64,000 bases of DNA from an uncultured Pelagibacteraceae bacterium (GTDB taxonomy: Bacteria; Pseudomonadota; Alphaproteobacteria; Pelagibacterales; Pelagibacteraceae), in the NCBI GenBank assembly GCA_902615715.1, contig CACMQA010000005.1, positions 1 to 64,000 of the forward strand, written 5' to 3'. The position numbers and the translations under genes were made by a program. Below are positions 19,977 to 30,662 of the stretch, piece after piece. The notes under the pieces were generated by a model. It saw only the letters and a list, made by a program, of their open reading frames with translations, searched no databases and was not told the DNA's origin. Positions within the stretch are counted from its first letter, which is position 1; every line of letters begins with the position of its first letter.

Positions 19977-20300
19977 TTAGTTGGAGATTTTATGGTAACT
20001 TGAGCCTTTTTTTCCTGAAAAGATCTCCTCTATAAGCGGGTGTTTAACTGGTTCTTTTGATTGATCCAAAAGAAGATTTTGTTCAGAAACATACGCTTCA
20101 TAAGTAACGTCATTGCTCTCAGCAAGTAAATGATAAAATGGTTGATCCTTTCTTGGTCTAACTTCTTTCGGGATAGACTGGTACCATTCCTCTGAATTAT
20201 TAAATTCAAAATCCACATCATAAATTACGCCCCTAAAATCGAAGTGCCTGTGCTTAACGACTTCACCGATTGAAAATTTAGCTGTATTACTTGCGCCCAT
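19977..20300 (-). CDS. hspQ: heat shock protein HspQ / hemimethylated-DNA-binding YccV-like
   Basis: FSIGEVVKHRHFDFRGVIYDVDFEF, YHLLAE, YVSEQNLL. Confidence 0.9.
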   Translation of the reverse strand: MGASNTAKFSIGEVVKHRHFDFRGVIYDVDFEFNNSEEWYQSIPKEVRPRKDQPFYHLLAESNDVTYEAYVSEQNLLLDQSKEPVKHPLIEEIFSGKKGSSYHKISN

Positions 20301-20370
20301 ATCAAATAGTTAATAATTTTTATTCAGAAATCAATATCTAATTTAATAAAATTTTATTATATGCTAATAA

Positions 20371-20922
20371 TTGTTTGTGAATAAGTCATTTTTGAAATTT
20401 ATTACAGACTTTGGCCCATTATTAATTTTCTTTACTATTTACTATAAAAGCGGCAATAACTTAAGTGCAGCTATTCCTCCATTAATAATTTCGACATTAA
20501 TAGCAGTGGCTATCATGTATTTTGTTGAAAAAAAAATTCCATATGTACCTTTAATAGGTGCTGTAGTGATTTCTTTATTTGGCGGTTTAACATTATATTT
20601 TAATAATCCAATTTTTATTTACATGAAACCAACAATAGTAAATTTTATATTTGCGGCTATTCTTCTTATCAGTAAATCTTTTTTTAATAGAAATTTTTTA
20701 AAACTTTTTTTGCAAACTGCATTCCAATTAAATGAAGAAGGATGGGGAAAACTTAATTCGAGATGGGCTTATTTTTTTATATTTTTAGCTTTATTAAATG
20801 AAGTTGTCTGGCGAACTCAGCCTGAATCAACTTGGGTTAACTTTAAAGTTTGGGGAATGTTACCAATTACAATAATTTTTACTGCGATGCAGTTGCCATT
20901 AATAAATAGGTATAAGTTATGA
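20371..20922 (+). CDS. yciB: inner membrane-spanning protein YciB (septation protein A family)
   Basis: KFITDFGPLLIFFTIYY, WGKLNSRWAYFFIFLALLNEVVWR; start is TTG (20371) or GTG (20377). Confidence 0.92.
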   Translation: MFVNKSFLKFITDFGPLLIFFTIYYKSGNNLSAAIPPLIISTLIAVAIMYFVEKKIPYVPLIGAVVISLFGGLTLYFNNPIFIYMKPTIVNFIFAAILLISKSFFNRNFLKLFLQTAFQLNEEGWGKLNSRWAYFFIFLALLNEVVWRTQPESTWVNFKVWGMLPITIIFTAMQLPLINRYKL

Positions 20923-21266
20923 ATAAGATAAAACTAGTAGTAAATAACGAGACTAAAAAAAATGAAAAAGAAAAATTTTTTATCAAAAAAGAATTACAAA
21001 GTATCTTAGATTTGTATGCAAAAATGGTTTCAAACGGTTCATGGAAAGATTATTCGTTTACTTCTGGTATAAAGGAAGTTTCATTCGATGTTTATCAAAG
21101 AGCTTCTGAGAAACCTGTCTTGAGAATTTTAAAGAATCTTAAACCAAGATATTTTAATGAAAAATACCTCATCAAAGATAAAAACGGAGCAATTCTAAAA
21201 AAGTCTGAAAATTTAAATCAGCTGATAAGTAAAACTAGTTGGAATAAATTAAAATTAGTTAAGTAA
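20919..21266 (+). CDS. DUF2794 family protein
   Basis: ILDLYAKMVSNGSWKDYSF...FDVYQRASEKPVLRI resembles DUF2794. Confidence 0.75.
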   Translation: MNKIKLVVNNETKKNEKEKFFIKKELQSILDLYAKMVSNGSWKDYSFTSGIKEVSFDVYQRASEKPVLRILKNLKPRYFNEKYLIKDKNGAILKKSENLNQLISKTSWNKLKLVK

Positions 21267-22019
21267 TTATCTTCTTTGACCGAAAAGTCTTAAAAGCATT
21301 ATAAATAGATTTATAAAGTCTAAGTACAATGTTAGAGCACCCATAACAGCTTTTTTACCCATCATCTCTCCACTATCACTTACTAGATACATGTTCTTTA
21401 TTTTTTGAGTGTCATAAGCTGTTAAACCTACAAAAACCAATACACCAATTATAGAAATTACAAAGTACATCATTGTAGATTTCATAAAAATATTTACTAA
21501 TGATGCAATTATAATTCCGAAAAGACCCATCATTAAAAAAGATCCTAATTTAGTTAAATCTCTCTTAGTAGTATAGCCGTAAATACTCATTGCGCCGAAT
21601 GTTCCTGCAGTTATGAAAAAAACTCTAGTTATACTTGCTCCTGTATAAATTAAAAATATTGATGAAAGCGATGCACCCATCAATGCTGCAAATACCCAAA
21701 ATGTAGTTTGAGCTTTAGCTGCAGACATTTTTGCTATTCCAAAACTCATATAAAAAACTACTGCTAATGGAGCCAACATGATCACCCATTTAAGTCCCGA
21801 AGCGTAAATTGTATTTCCAAAGTTTGTTAAACCAATGATCTGTCCTTCGCTTGAAGTAACAACAGCCATTTTAAAAAATGCTAGAGCTATAAAACCTGTC
21901 AATAAAACACCAGAAGCCATGTAGTTATAGACTTTAAGCATGTAAGAACGTAAGCCCTGATCTATGATTGCTTCAGAAGCTGATGATCTTACAGTTGATG
22001 TTTGTTTGTTGAATTCCAT
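21267..22019 (-). CDS. Bax inhibitor-1/YccA family membrane protein
   Basis: seven TM segments, LTAYDTQKIK, GALTLYLDFINLFIMLLRLFG. Confidence 0.93.
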   Translation of the reverse strand: MEFNKQTSTVRSSASEAIIDQGLRSYMLKVYNYMASGVLLTGFIALAFFKMAVVTSSEGQIIGLTNFGNTIYASGLKWVIMLAPLAVVFYMSFGIAKMSAAKAQTTFWVFAALMGASLSSIFLIYTGASITRVFFITAGTFGAMSIYGYTTKRDLTKLGSFLMMGLFGIIIASLVNIFMKSTMMYFVISIIGVLVFVGLTAYDTQKIKNMYLVSDSGEMMGKKAVMGALTLYLDFINLFIMLLRLFGQRR

Positions 22020-22097
22020 GCTTTATATATATGTTTTTTTAAAAACTTTTCAATAGTCAAAAATTGACCTAAAAAAGAGCCGTAAATATTAATTTTT

Positions 22098-23135
22098 ATG
22101 AAATTTAGAAAACTCGGAACCACAGATATTGATGTGAGTTTAATTTGCCTCGGCACAATGACATGGGGAACTCAGAATACTGAAAAAGATGCTTTTGAGC
22201 AGATGGACTACGCGGTATCACAGGGAATAAATTTTTTTGATACTGCAGAAATTTACTCTGTGCCACCAACTTCTGACTCTTACGGTAAAACAGAGGTAAT
22301 GATTGGCAATTGGTTCGAAAAAAGAAAGAATAGAGATAAAATTATTTTAGCTTCCAAAGTTGCTGGACCAGGATGTGACTGGATAAGAGGTGGAGGTAAT
22401 AATTTTGATGAAAAAAAAATTGGCGAAGCTATTGATGGTAGCTTAAAAAGATTAAAAACAGATTATATTGACTTATATCAACTACATTGGCCTGAACGTT
22501 CTACAAACTTCTTTGGAAGAAGAGACTATCTATTTAATAATAAAGAGGGAAATTGGAATAGTTTTGAAAGTATACTTGAAGCTTTAGAAAAATATATAAA
22601 GAGTGGAAAGATTAGGCATATCGGTATGTCTAATGAAACACCATATGGATTATCTAGGTATCTTGAAATCTCAAAAAATAAAGGTGCTCCAAGAATGATG
22701 TCAGTACAAAATCCATATAATTTAGTGAACCGAACTTACGAAATAGGTATGTCAGAAATTTCTATTAGAGAGAAATGTGGCTTACTCGTTTATTATCCTC
22801 TTGCAGCAGGAGGATTATCCGGAAAATATAGGAATGGTAAAATGCCTAAAGACTCAAGAATGGCACTCTTCAAAGGTTGGGAGAGACATTTAAACCCTTT
22901 AGCCATGAGAGCCTATGATAAATATTTTGAACTTGCTAAAGATTTTGATCTAACAATGGTTCAACTGGCTCAATCCTTTGTTAATTCTAGACCATTTGTA
23001 ACAAGTAATATTATTGGAGCAACAACAATGGATCAACTTAAAGAAAACGTTGAAAGCATAAACATAGAATTTACGGATGAAATGATGGAAAGAGTTAACG
23101 AAATTCACAACAACAACCCAAATCCATCGCCTTAA
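22098..23135 (+). CDS. aldo/keto reductase (Tas-like)
   Basis: FDTAEIYS, DYIDLYQLHWPER, IGMSNETPYG. Confidence 0.92.
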   Translation: MKFRKLGTTDIDVSLICLGTMTWGTQNTEKDAFEQMDYAVSQGINFFDTAEIYSVPPTSDSYGKTEVMIGNWFEKRKNRDKIILASKVAGPGCDWIRGGGNNFDEKKIGEAIDGSLKRLKTDYIDLYQLHWPERSTNFFGRRDYLFNNKEGNWNSFESILEALEKYIKSGKIRHIGMSNETPYGLSRYLEISKNKGAPRMMSVQNPYNLVNRTYEIGMSEISIREKCGLLVYYPLAAGGLSGKYRNGKMPKDSRMALFKGWERHLNPLAMRAYDKYFELAKDFDLTMVQLAQSFVNSRPFVTSNIIGATTMDQLKENVESINIEFTDEMMERVNEIHNNNPNPSP

Positions 23136-23176
23136 TCGAGCGTTGAAATCAAATTAATTTAGTATAAAAATGAATT

Positions 23177-23677
23177 ATGGTGGTCAAAAAAATATTTCTT
23201 TTAATTACTCTCGTAATCTTTTCTTTTAGCGCCTTTGCTAATACGCCAAGATCAACTGGTAAATATAAAAATTGGGAAAGTTTTGTTGCTGAGACGGAAA
23301 AAGGTAAAATATGTTTTGCTCAGACCATTCCCACAAAAAGAGCTCCAGGAGCAATTCAAAGAGATCAGTCTAAATTATTTGTGACGTTTAGACCTGGTGA
23401 GAATATTAAAGATGAAGTTAGCGTTACAAGTGGCCACGATTATAAAAGTTCTACTGTTACGGCTAGCTCAGGAAAAAAAAGATATTCCTTTTTCTCTCAA
23501 AAAAATTTCGCTTGGCTGTTAGATGATCAAGAAGAAAAAAATTTTATCAAATTAATGAAAAAAGCAACAAATCTTATCGTTAAAGCTAGAACTACAAAAG
23601 GTGCGGAAACCACAGATCATTATTCAATGATGGGATTTACAAAAGCATACAACACCGCAAAAAAAACCTGCGGTTAA
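23177..23677 (+). CDS. IalB (invasion associated locus B)-like periplasmic protein
   Basis: signal peptide; NWESFVAETEKGKICFAQT...terminal KKTCG pattern typical of IalB-like proteins. Confidence 0.65.
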   Translation: MVVKKIFLLITLVIFSFSAFANTPRSTGKYKNWESFVAETEKGKICFAQTIPTKRAPGAIQRDQSKLFVTFRPGENIKDEVSVTSGHDYKSSTVTASSGKKRYSFFSQKNFAWLLDDQEEKNFIKLMKKATNLIVKARTTKGAETTDHYSMMGFTKAYNTAKKTCG

Positions 23678-24862
23678 ATGAAGAAAATTGTATTAGCCTA
23701 CTCTGGTGGATTAGATACTTCAATTATTCTAAGATGGTTACAAGAAAATTATAACGCAGAAGTAATTGCTTATACGTCAGACATTGGCCAAGAAATTAAT
23801 AGAAAAAAAATTATAACCAACGCAAAACGTCTTGGAGTTAAAAATATAATAATCGAAGATTTGAAAAATGTATTTGCAAAAGATTATGTATTTCCAATGA
23901 TAAGAGCACACGCTGTTTATGAAGGTGTCTACCTACTCGGCACTTCAATAGCCAGACCTTTGATAGCTAAGAGACAAATAGCTATTGCAAAAAAATTTAA
24001 AGCCTACGCAGTATCTCACGGAGCTACAGGAAAAGGTAATGATCAAGTTAGGTTTGAACTTGGTTATGCTTTTTTTGGTGGAAAAAAAATTAAAACTATC
24101 GCGCCATGGAGAGAATGGAAACTACAATCTAGAGCAGACTTAATTGAATATGCTAAAAAAAATAATATTCCTATACCAAAAGATAAAAAAGGTGCACCGC
24201 CTTTCTCTATTGATGATAATATCTTTCATACTTCTACCGAAGGAAAAGTATTGGAAAACCCTAAAAATTCTGCACCAGAATTTATTTTTCAAAGAACCGT
24301 TTCACCGGAAAAAGCTCCAAACAAAAAAACAAAAGTAAAAATTACTTTTAAAAGTAGTGATCCAGTTGCTGTAAATGGAAAAAAATTAAGGCCTGATAAA
24401 CTTTTACATAAATTGAATATTCTTGCTGGGAAAAATGGCATTGGAAGAGCAGATCTTGTTGAAAATAGATTTATTGGTATTAAATCAAGAGGTGTTTACG
24501 AAACACCTGGTGGAACTTTGTTATATGCTGCACATAGAGCAATTGAGTCAGTAACTTTAGATAAAAAAACAGCCCACGAAAAAGAAAGGGTTATGCCTGA
24601 GTATGCTGAATTAGTTTACAATGGATATTGGTTTTCAAAAAAAAGAATTAAACTTCAAAAAATAATTGATAGAAAAAGAAATCAAGTCTCTGGTGAAATA
24701 GTTTTGAGCTTGTACAAGGGCAATGTCACAATTCTTTCAAGGAAAACAAAAAACAAAGCCTATTCAATGAAAAAAGTTTCTTTTGAAGAAAACAAAACCT
24801 TTAATAAGAAAAAAGTTGAAAATTTTATTAAATTTCATTCTAAACAGTTAAATAAAGGTTAA
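23678..24862 (+). CDS. argG: argininosuccinate synthase
   Basis: VLAYSGGLDTSIILRWL, SHGATGKGNDQVRFELGY. Confidence 0.96.
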   Translation: MKKIVLAYSGGLDTSIILRWLQENYNAEVIAYTSDIGQEINRKKIITNAKRLGVKNIIIEDLKNVFAKDYVFPMIRAHAVYEGVYLLGTSIARPLIAKRQIAIAKKFKAYAVSHGATGKGNDQVRFELGYAFFGGKKIKTIAPWREWKLQSRADLIEYAKKNNIPIPKDKKGAPPFSIDDNIFHTSTEGKVLENPKNSAPEFIFQRTVSPEKAPNKKTKVKITFKSSDPVAVNGKKLRPDKLLHKLNILAGKNGIGRADLVENRFIGIKSRGVYETPGGTLLYAAHRAIESVTLDKKTAHEKERVMPEYAELVYNGYWFSKKRIKLQKIIDRKRNQVSGEIVLSLYKGNVTILSRKTKNKAYSMKKVSFEENKTFNKKKVENFIKFHSKQLNKG

Positions 24863-24884
24863 ATTTTTGATACAATATTTTTAA

Positions 24885-25271
24885 ATGAACAATTCGATTC
24901 GAAATATTCAGCTAGTAGCTGTTGTAGTTGTCCTAATCTCAACAATCATTGCTTTCTTCTTAGAGATGAGAGAAATGTACGAGAATAGAGATATTACGCT
25001 AGCAGACCTTCTTTTGATGTTCATCTACATAGAAGTTATCGGATTAGTTAGATCTTATTGGGAGACAAGAGCAGTAAGAATTACCTATCCTTTGGTGATT
25101 GCAATAACTGCCTTAGCTCGGTTTATTATATTACAAGACAAAGAGAGCGATCCGACAAACTTAATTTATATATCTGTTGCAATTTTAATTGTAGCCTTAG
25201 CTACTGTAATAATTAGATTTAGAAATAGTAAGTACTTAAAAATTGATAAGTCAAAGTCTAACGAGCTTTAA
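24885..25271 (+). CDS. PsiE-like (phosphate-starvation-inducible) membrane protein
   Basis: four-TM protein, LLLMFIYIEVIGLVRSYWETRAVRITYPLVIAITALAR. Confidence 0.75.
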   Translation: MNNSIRNIQLVAVVVVLISTIIAFFLEMREMYENRDITLADLLLMFIYIEVIGLVRSYWETRAVRITYPLVIAITALARFIILQDKESDPTNLIYISVAILIVALATVIIRFRNSKYLKIDKSKSNEL

Positions 25272-26097
25272 AACAATCTAAGGTATTTTTTAATAAACAA
25301 GCGATTGTCATTGGTCCTACCCCGCCAGGAACCGGAGTTATAGCTTTGGATTTTTCTTTTACAGCATCAAAATCAACATCCCCTACAATTTTATCTCCTA
25401 CTTTATTTATTCCTACATCAATAACTATTGAGTTTTTTTTTACCCAATCTTCTTTTACTAATTTGGCTACTCCAACCGCAGCAACTAAAATATCAGCCTT
25501 TAAACACTCTTGTTTTAAATCTTTTGTTTTTGAATGAACAATTGTAACTGTACAATTTTCTTTTAAAAGTAATTGAGCCATAGGTTTACCATTTAAATTT
25601 GATCTGCCAATTATAACCGCGTGTTTTCCTGATAAATTTTTTTCAACTTTTTTTATCAAATACAAACATCCTAAAGGCGTGCAAGGAACTAAAGCATGGT
25701 GTCCAGATGAAAGGTTACCAACATTCATAGGATGAAATCCGTCTACATCTTTTTTAGGACTTACAGCATTAATAATTTTTTCCTTATTAATTTGAGGAGG
25801 CAAAGGTAATTGGACTAGTATACCAGAAACATTGGTATCATTATTAAGATCCTCAATTTTTTTTAAAATTTCTTCTTCTTTTACCTCTTTTGAGTATCTG
25901 ACAACATTTGAATTAATTCCAACCTCTTTGGCACTTTTTTCTTTGTTCTTAACGTAAATCTGACTTGGCTCAAAATCACCAATTAATATGACGGTTAATC
26001 CAGGAACTTTATTATCTTTAGATTTTAATGAATCAATTTCTTTTTTAATCTCTTGTCTTAAAATTTCAGCTTCTTTTTTTCCATCAATAATCATCAT
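25258..26097 (-). CDS. folD: methylenetetrahydrofolate dehydrogenase/cyclohydrolase
   Basis: GILVQLPLPPQI, KDVDGFHPMNVG, GRSNLNGKPMAQLL, TPVPGGVGPMTIA. Confidence 0.95.
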   Translation of the reverse strand: MMIIDGKKEAEILRQEIKKEIDSLKSKDNKVPGLTVILIGDFEPSQIYVKNKEKSAKEVGINSNVVRYSKEVKEEEILKKIEDLNNDTNVSGILVQLPLPPQINKEKIINAVSPKKDVDGFHPMNVGNLSSGHHALVPCTPLGCLYLIKKVEKNLSGKHAVIIGRSNLNGKPMAQLLLKENCTVTIVHSKTKDLKQECLKADILVAAVGVAKLVKEDWVKKNSIVIDVGINKVGDKIVGDVDFDAVKEKSKAITPVPGGVGPMTIACLLKNTLDCFKAR

Positions 26098-26387
26098 TAA
26101 AATAAACTTGGGGCAAACATTTCAAAAATAAAATTTCTTAAAAACATTAGTGCTAAAATTAATATTACGGGAGAAATATCTATCGAACCTAAGTTAGGCA
26201 GAAATCGTCTTATATAATTTAAAGGTGGGGCAGTTAATCTGTAAGAAAAATCAAGAACTACATAAACAAACCTATTCCCAGTATTCAAGATGTTAAAAGC
26301 AACTAACCAACTTATAACTGCGTTGATGATTAGTATCCAAATGTAAAGAGTAATTACATTATCAAACAGTATTAAAACTGATTTCAT
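26097..26387 (-). CDS. YggT family membrane protein
   Basis: two hydrophobic segments, PPLNYIRRFLPNLGSIDISPVILIL. Confidence 0.85.
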   Translation of the reverse strand: MKSVLILFDNVITLYIWILIINAVISWLVAFNILNTGNRFVYVVLDFSYRLTAPPLNYIRRFLPNLGSIDISPVILILALMFLRNFIFEMFAPSLF

Positions 26388-27478
26388 GAATTTTTCTCCA
26401 CATAAACCGATGTGCTTGGGAATGCAAATGAAGCTTTATTTTTTTCTACAATGTTTTTAATCTCTAAAGCTAAAGTATCTTTAACATTAAGCCATTCTTG
26501 AAAGTGCTTTGTTTTTGTAAAACAAATCAGTCTTATATCTATAGAACTTGCTGCAAATTGATCTATTTTAACTGATAACAAAGTGTTTTCGGATTTAACA
26601 AAATCATCACTTTTGTTAATGTAGTCTTCAATTTCTTTTTTAATATTTTTTAATTGTTCGCTACTAGTTCGATATTCCAAACCAATCATCCAATTAATTC
26701 TTCTATTTGTTGTTTGGGTATTATTAATAACTGCATTTTCAGCGAATTGAAAATTAGGAATTGTTGCAAGAGATTTATCAAATCTTCTCACTACAGTTGA
26801 TCTAAAGCCGATACTCTCTACAGTCCCTTCAATTACTCCCTCTACGTAAATCCAATCACCAACTTGAAATCTTCTCTCGACTAAAACTAATATACCTGAA
26901 ATTAAGTTTTTAAATAGATCTTGGGCTCCAAGTGCAACCGCTACACCAAATAAACCTAAACCAGCAATGATCGGGCCAATTTTTATTCCCCAAAGTTCAA
27001 GAACGGCTGCGGCTCCCAAAATAAAAATTAAAACTTTAATAGCTTTTATAATCCAATTGATTAAATCTTTTGAAAGCAGTCCTCCAACTGATTTGATAAC
27101 AACTGATAAAGGTCCAATGATTTGATGAAATGTCCAAAATATTAAAATAGTTATTAAAGATCGATTAATAGTTTCTAAAAATTCAGCGGCTTGTGTTTCA
27201 ACAGTTAAATAACTTGTAGAAACAAAAAATCCTAAAACCACTGGAAAGAACTTGGCTGGTCCCTCCATTGAAAAAACAAGAGAGTTATCAAAATTATTTG
27301 TGGATTTTGATACGTAATTTTCAAGTCTTTTAATCACAAACTTAGAAAAGACACCCCTTAAAAATAAAAAAAATAAAAAAATTAGTAATGCAATTATTAT
27401 CTCTGAAATATTAATTCCGGATATACCTTTGTTCCACACATCAAAAAACAAATTTTTAAAATTTTGTAGCACTTCCAT
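26384..27478 (-). CDS. mechanosensitive ion channel (MscS family)
   Basis: GLFGVAVALGAQDLFKNLISGILVLVERRFQVGDWIYVEGVIEGTVESIGFRST. Confidence 0.93.
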   Translation of the reverse strand: MEVLQNFKNLFFDVWNKGISGINISEIIIALLIFLFFLFLRGVFSKFVIKRLENYVSKSTNNFDNSLVFSMEGPAKFFPVVLGFFVSTSYLTVETQAAEFLETINRSLITILIFWTFHQIIGPLSVVIKSVGGLLSKDLINWIIKAIKVLIFILGAAAVLELWGIKIGPIIAGLGLFGVAVALGAQDLFKNLISGILVLVERRFQVGDWIYVEGVIEGTVESIGFRSTVVRRFDKSLATIPNFQFAENAVINNTQTTNRRINWMIGLEYRTSSEQLKNIKKEIEDYINKSDDFVKSENTLLSVKIDQFAASSIDIRLICFTKTKHFQEWLNVKDTLALEIKNIVEKNKASFAFPSTSVYVEKNS

Positions 27479-27482
27479 ATGT

Positions 27483-28181
27483 TTAAACTTTCAATTTTTC
27501 TAACTCTTCTCCTGGTTGGAAAACTTCCAATTTTTTCCATCCCAAGTTTTTAAATACACTTAAAACTTTTTCACTTATACATAATACTCTAGACTCTGTC
27601 ATCAACCCATTAAGAGAGTATTTTTTCACTATCTCAATAAAGCTCTCAGCGCTTCTTTTAGAGTAAATAAAAATTATGTCAGGGGGATGATTTTTAATAA
27701 TTTTGTTATTTTCTTCATTAAGATCTGTAATTTTTTCAGAAGTGTAGTTGATAATCTTATCAATCTGAAAACCTTCATTTTTAAGTTCGATGTCTAGATT
27801 TGAAGAAATATAATCCCCGCAAAAATAAGCAATAGATTTTTTTTTATCAATTTGATCTGAATTTAAAATAATATTTTTTAAAGCGTTTACAGTTCCACCT
27901 GCAGAAATTGTATTATTGTATCCTTTTTGTCTTACAATTTTTTCTGTAATGGAACCCACACAAAAACATATTTTACTATTATCAAGATTATTTAAATTTA
28001 AATTTCTAATAGCGTTTACACTTGTAAAAATAAACGCATCATATTTTTTTGCATCAACTGGACTAGCACTGGCTGCTGATATCTTTAAAGTTGGGATGTG
28101 AACAATCTTATGGCCTAGAGAAAAAAGCTTTCCCATTAAATCTTCTGAGTCTATTAAAGGTCTTGTAATTAAAATATTCAT
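27483..28181 (-). CDS. hemD: uroporphyrinogen-III synthase
   Basis: ILITRP start, FIFTSVNAI, located directly after hemC. Confidence 0.85.
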   Translation of the reverse strand: MNILITRPLIDSEDLMGKLFSLGHKIVHIPTLKISAASASPVDAKKYDAFIFTSVNAIRNLNLNNLDNSKICFCVGSITEKIVRQKGYNNTISAGGTVNALKNIILNSDQIDKKKSIAYFCGDYISSNLDIELKNEGFQIDKIINYTSEKITDLNEENNKIIKNHPPDIIFIYSKRSAESFIEIVKKYSLNGLMTESRVLCISEKVLSVFKNLGWKKLEVFQPGEELEKLKV

Positions 28182-29098
28182 TTTTTTTTAAATTCTGATC
28201 CTGCGAGTTTTAATAATTCTTCCCCTACTGATTTCCCAATATTTACTGCCTCACTAGTTTTGCCCGTCATCTCATACTCGTAACTTTTCAATCCTGAATC
28301 TGAAAATAGTTGGGCTGTCAATTTAAGATTATTACTATCTATTATTGCTAAACCACCAATAGCTGTTTCACAATCACCTTCGATTGCTTGTAGCATTGCA
28401 CGTTCAGATTTTGCACATACTTCTGTTTCTGTATCGTTAATATTTCTCAAAAGATTTTTAACTACATCATCATTTTTGTTACATTGAACAGCTATTATAC
28501 CTTGTCCCACTGCAGGCAAAACTTCTTCGGTTTTAAAGGATAAACCTATTTTATTAGCTAAATTTAAACTTTTGACCCCTGCTGCAGCCAAGATTATTCC
28601 ATCTAATTTACTCTCTTCGAGTTTTTTAATTCTAGTGTCAATATTTCCTCTAATACTTGTTACTGAAATATTTTTATTAATTTTTTTAAGCTGTAACTCT
28701 CTTCTTCTAGAACTTGAGCCAATAACTATTTTACCTTTTAGATCTTCCAAGCTTTTGATTTTATTGCTTATGATTACATCTCTATGATCATTTCTCTTTA
28801 TGTATGCACCAATTACAAGGTTACTATCTTCTACAGACTCCATATCTTTTAAGGAGTGAACAGCAATATCAATTTCTTTATTCAAAAGTTTCTCTTCAAT
28901 TTCTTTACAGAATAGATTTTTGCCACCTATTTCAGACAATTTTTCATTTTGATTTATATCACCAGAAGTTTTGATGGCTTTAAAATCTATGTTTTCTTCT
29001 CTCAAATCATTATTTTTTTGAATTAAAAGCTCTTTCACTTTTTCAACATAAGCAATTGAAAGCTTGCTTCCTCTGGCGCCGATTGTAATTTTAGTCAT
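28178..29098 (-). CDS. hemC: hydroxymethylbilane synthase
   Basis: IGARGSKLSIAYV, AVHSLKDME, GSSSRRRELQL, EGDCETAIGG. Confidence 0.95.
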   Translation of the reverse strand: MTKITIGARGSKLSIAYVEKVKELLIQKNNDLREENIDFKAIKTSGDINQNEKLSEIGGKNLFCKEIEEKLLNKEIDIAVHSLKDMESVEDSNLVIGAYIKRNDHRDVIISNKIKSLEDLKGKIVIGSSSRRRELQLKKINKNISVTSIRGNIDTRIKKLEESKLDGIILAAAGVKSLNLANKIGLSFKTEEVLPAVGQGIIAVQCNKNDDVVKNLLRNINDTETEVCAKSERAMLQAIEGDCETAIGGLAIIDSNNLKLTAQLFSDSGLKSYEYEMTGKTSEAVNIGKSVGEELLKLAGSEFKKK

Positions 29099-29155
29099 AA
29101 ATTGATTATATATTTGAAAGATCTACATTATACTATTTAAATAATTAAACATATA

Positions 29156-30232
29156 ATGGCAAAAAAAATAACTTTTCTTGGGATCGAAACCAGTTGCGAT
29201 GAAACAGCTGCTGCTGTCATAAGAGAAAATGACAAAGGAACTGCGGACATCCTATCCAATATAGTTTCAAGTCAGGTCGACGAACATAAGAAATTTGGTG
29301 GTGTTGTACCTGAGTTGGCAGCTAGAGCTCACCTAGAAAATATTGAATACATTATTGATACAGCTTTAAAAAAGAGTAAAATTTCTATTGATGAAATAGA
29401 TGGTGTTGCTGCAACAGCTGGGCCTGGTTTGATAGTTTGTTTAACTGTTGGTTTAAATATTGGAAAATCAATCGCTGCATTTTCTAATAAACCTTTTATT
29501 GGAGTGAATCATTTGGAGGGACATGCTTTAAGTCCTGGTTTAGAAAAAAAAATTAAATTTCCTTATTTATTATTATTAATTTCAGGTGGCCATACACAGT
29601 TTCTAATAGTCAAAGATGTTAATGAGTATAAGCAATTAGGAACAACTATCGACGACGCTTTAGGAGAAGCGTTTGATAAAACAGCAAAAATGTTAGACTT
29701 GGGTTACCCTGGCGGACCAAATGTTGAAAAATTTTCAAAATTAGGAGACAAAAATTTTTTTAAATTACCTGAGCCAATCATTAATAAAGCAGGTTGTAAC
29801 CTATCTTTTGCTGGTCTTAAGACTGCTGTTTTAAGAGAGTCAAAAAAAATTAATGGAAAAGATAAATTAAAATATAACTTGTTAGCTTCTTTTCAACATA
29901 CAATAAATAGAATTCTTTATAAAAAAACTAAAGTTGCTGTTCAAATGTTTAGAGAGAAGACAAAAAAAGAAAATTTTCAATTAATAGTAGCTGGTGGTGT
30001 TGCAGCCAACGAGACTATAAGGAAAAATTTATCAATTTTGTCTAACGAAATGGGTTTTGAAACTATTTATCCAGATTTAAAATTTTGTGGTGATAACGCT
30101 GCTATGATTGCTTGGGCAGGTATACAAAGATTTAAAAAAAATATGATTGATGATATTACAGTATCCGCAAAGTCAAGATGGCCTCTTGATGAAAACGCTC
30201 CTTACATGAAGGGACCTGGATTAAAATTATAA
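29156..30232 (+). CDS. tsaD: tRNA threonylcarbamoyladenosine synthase subunit TsaD
   Basis: GIETSCDETAAAVI, NHLEGHALSP, SGGHTQFLIV, FCGDNAAMIAWAG. Confidence 0.96.
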   Translation: MAKKITFLGIETSCDETAAAVIRENDKGTADILSNIVSSQVDEHKKFGGVVPELAARAHLENIEYIIDTALKKSKISIDEIDGVAATAGPGLIVCLTVGLNIGKSIAAFSNKPFIGVNHLEGHALSPGLEKKIKFPYLLLLISGGHTQFLIVKDVNEYKQLGTTIDDALGEAFDKTAKMLDLGYPGGPNVEKFSKLGDKNFFKLPEPIINKAGCNLSFAGLKTAVLRESKKINGKDKLKYNLLASFQHTINRILYKKTKVAVQMFREKTKKENFQLIVAGGVAANETIRKNLSILSNEMGFETIYPDLKFCGDNAAMIAWAGIQRFKKNMIDDITVSAKSRWPLDENAPYMKGPGLKL

Positions 30233-30654
30233 TGCAATATTGGTTAATGAAATCTGAACCAGACGTATGGTCAATTGAACAACAAAAGAAAGCTGGGAAG
30301 AAAGGAGCAGCATGGGATGGTGTTAGAAACTATCAAGCAGCTAATAATTTAAAAGCAATGAAGTTGGGTGATCTATGTTTTTTTTATCATTCAAATATTG
30401 GAAAAGAAATTGTGGGCATAGTAAAAGTAATTAAAGAAGCATTTATTGACAAAACTGATAAAAAAAAAAGATTTGTAGCCGTCCGGGTTAGGTTTGAAGA
30501 GTATATAAAATACCCTATATCACTTGAAAAGATTAAAAAAACAAAGACTATTTCTCATTTACCACTTATCAAACAGAGTAGATTATCAGTAATGCCAATT
30601 GATTATAAAAGCTGGAAAATTATTTATAAGATGGGTAAAATAAAACCTAATTAG
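30232..30654 (+). CDS. EVE domain-containing protein
   Basis: [42 protein letters not shown]. Confidence 0.93.
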   Translation: MQYWLMKSEPDVWSIEQQKKAGKKGAAWDGVRNYQAANNLKAMKLGDLCFFYHSNIGKEIVGIVKVIKEAFIDKTDKKKRFVAVRVRFEEYIKYPISLEKIKKTKTISHLPLIKQSRLSVMPIDYKSWKIIYKMGKIKPN

Positions 30655-30662
30655 GAGAAATT

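Noticed and set aside
22310-22322. tRNA T-arm-like 'ggttcgaa'
   Set aside because: Lies inside the aldo/keto reductase frame (NWFEKR); no surrounding cloverleaf.
24144-24338. 64-aa ORF overlapping argG in another frame
   Set aside because: Entirely inside argG; Lys/Leu-rich out-of-frame translation.
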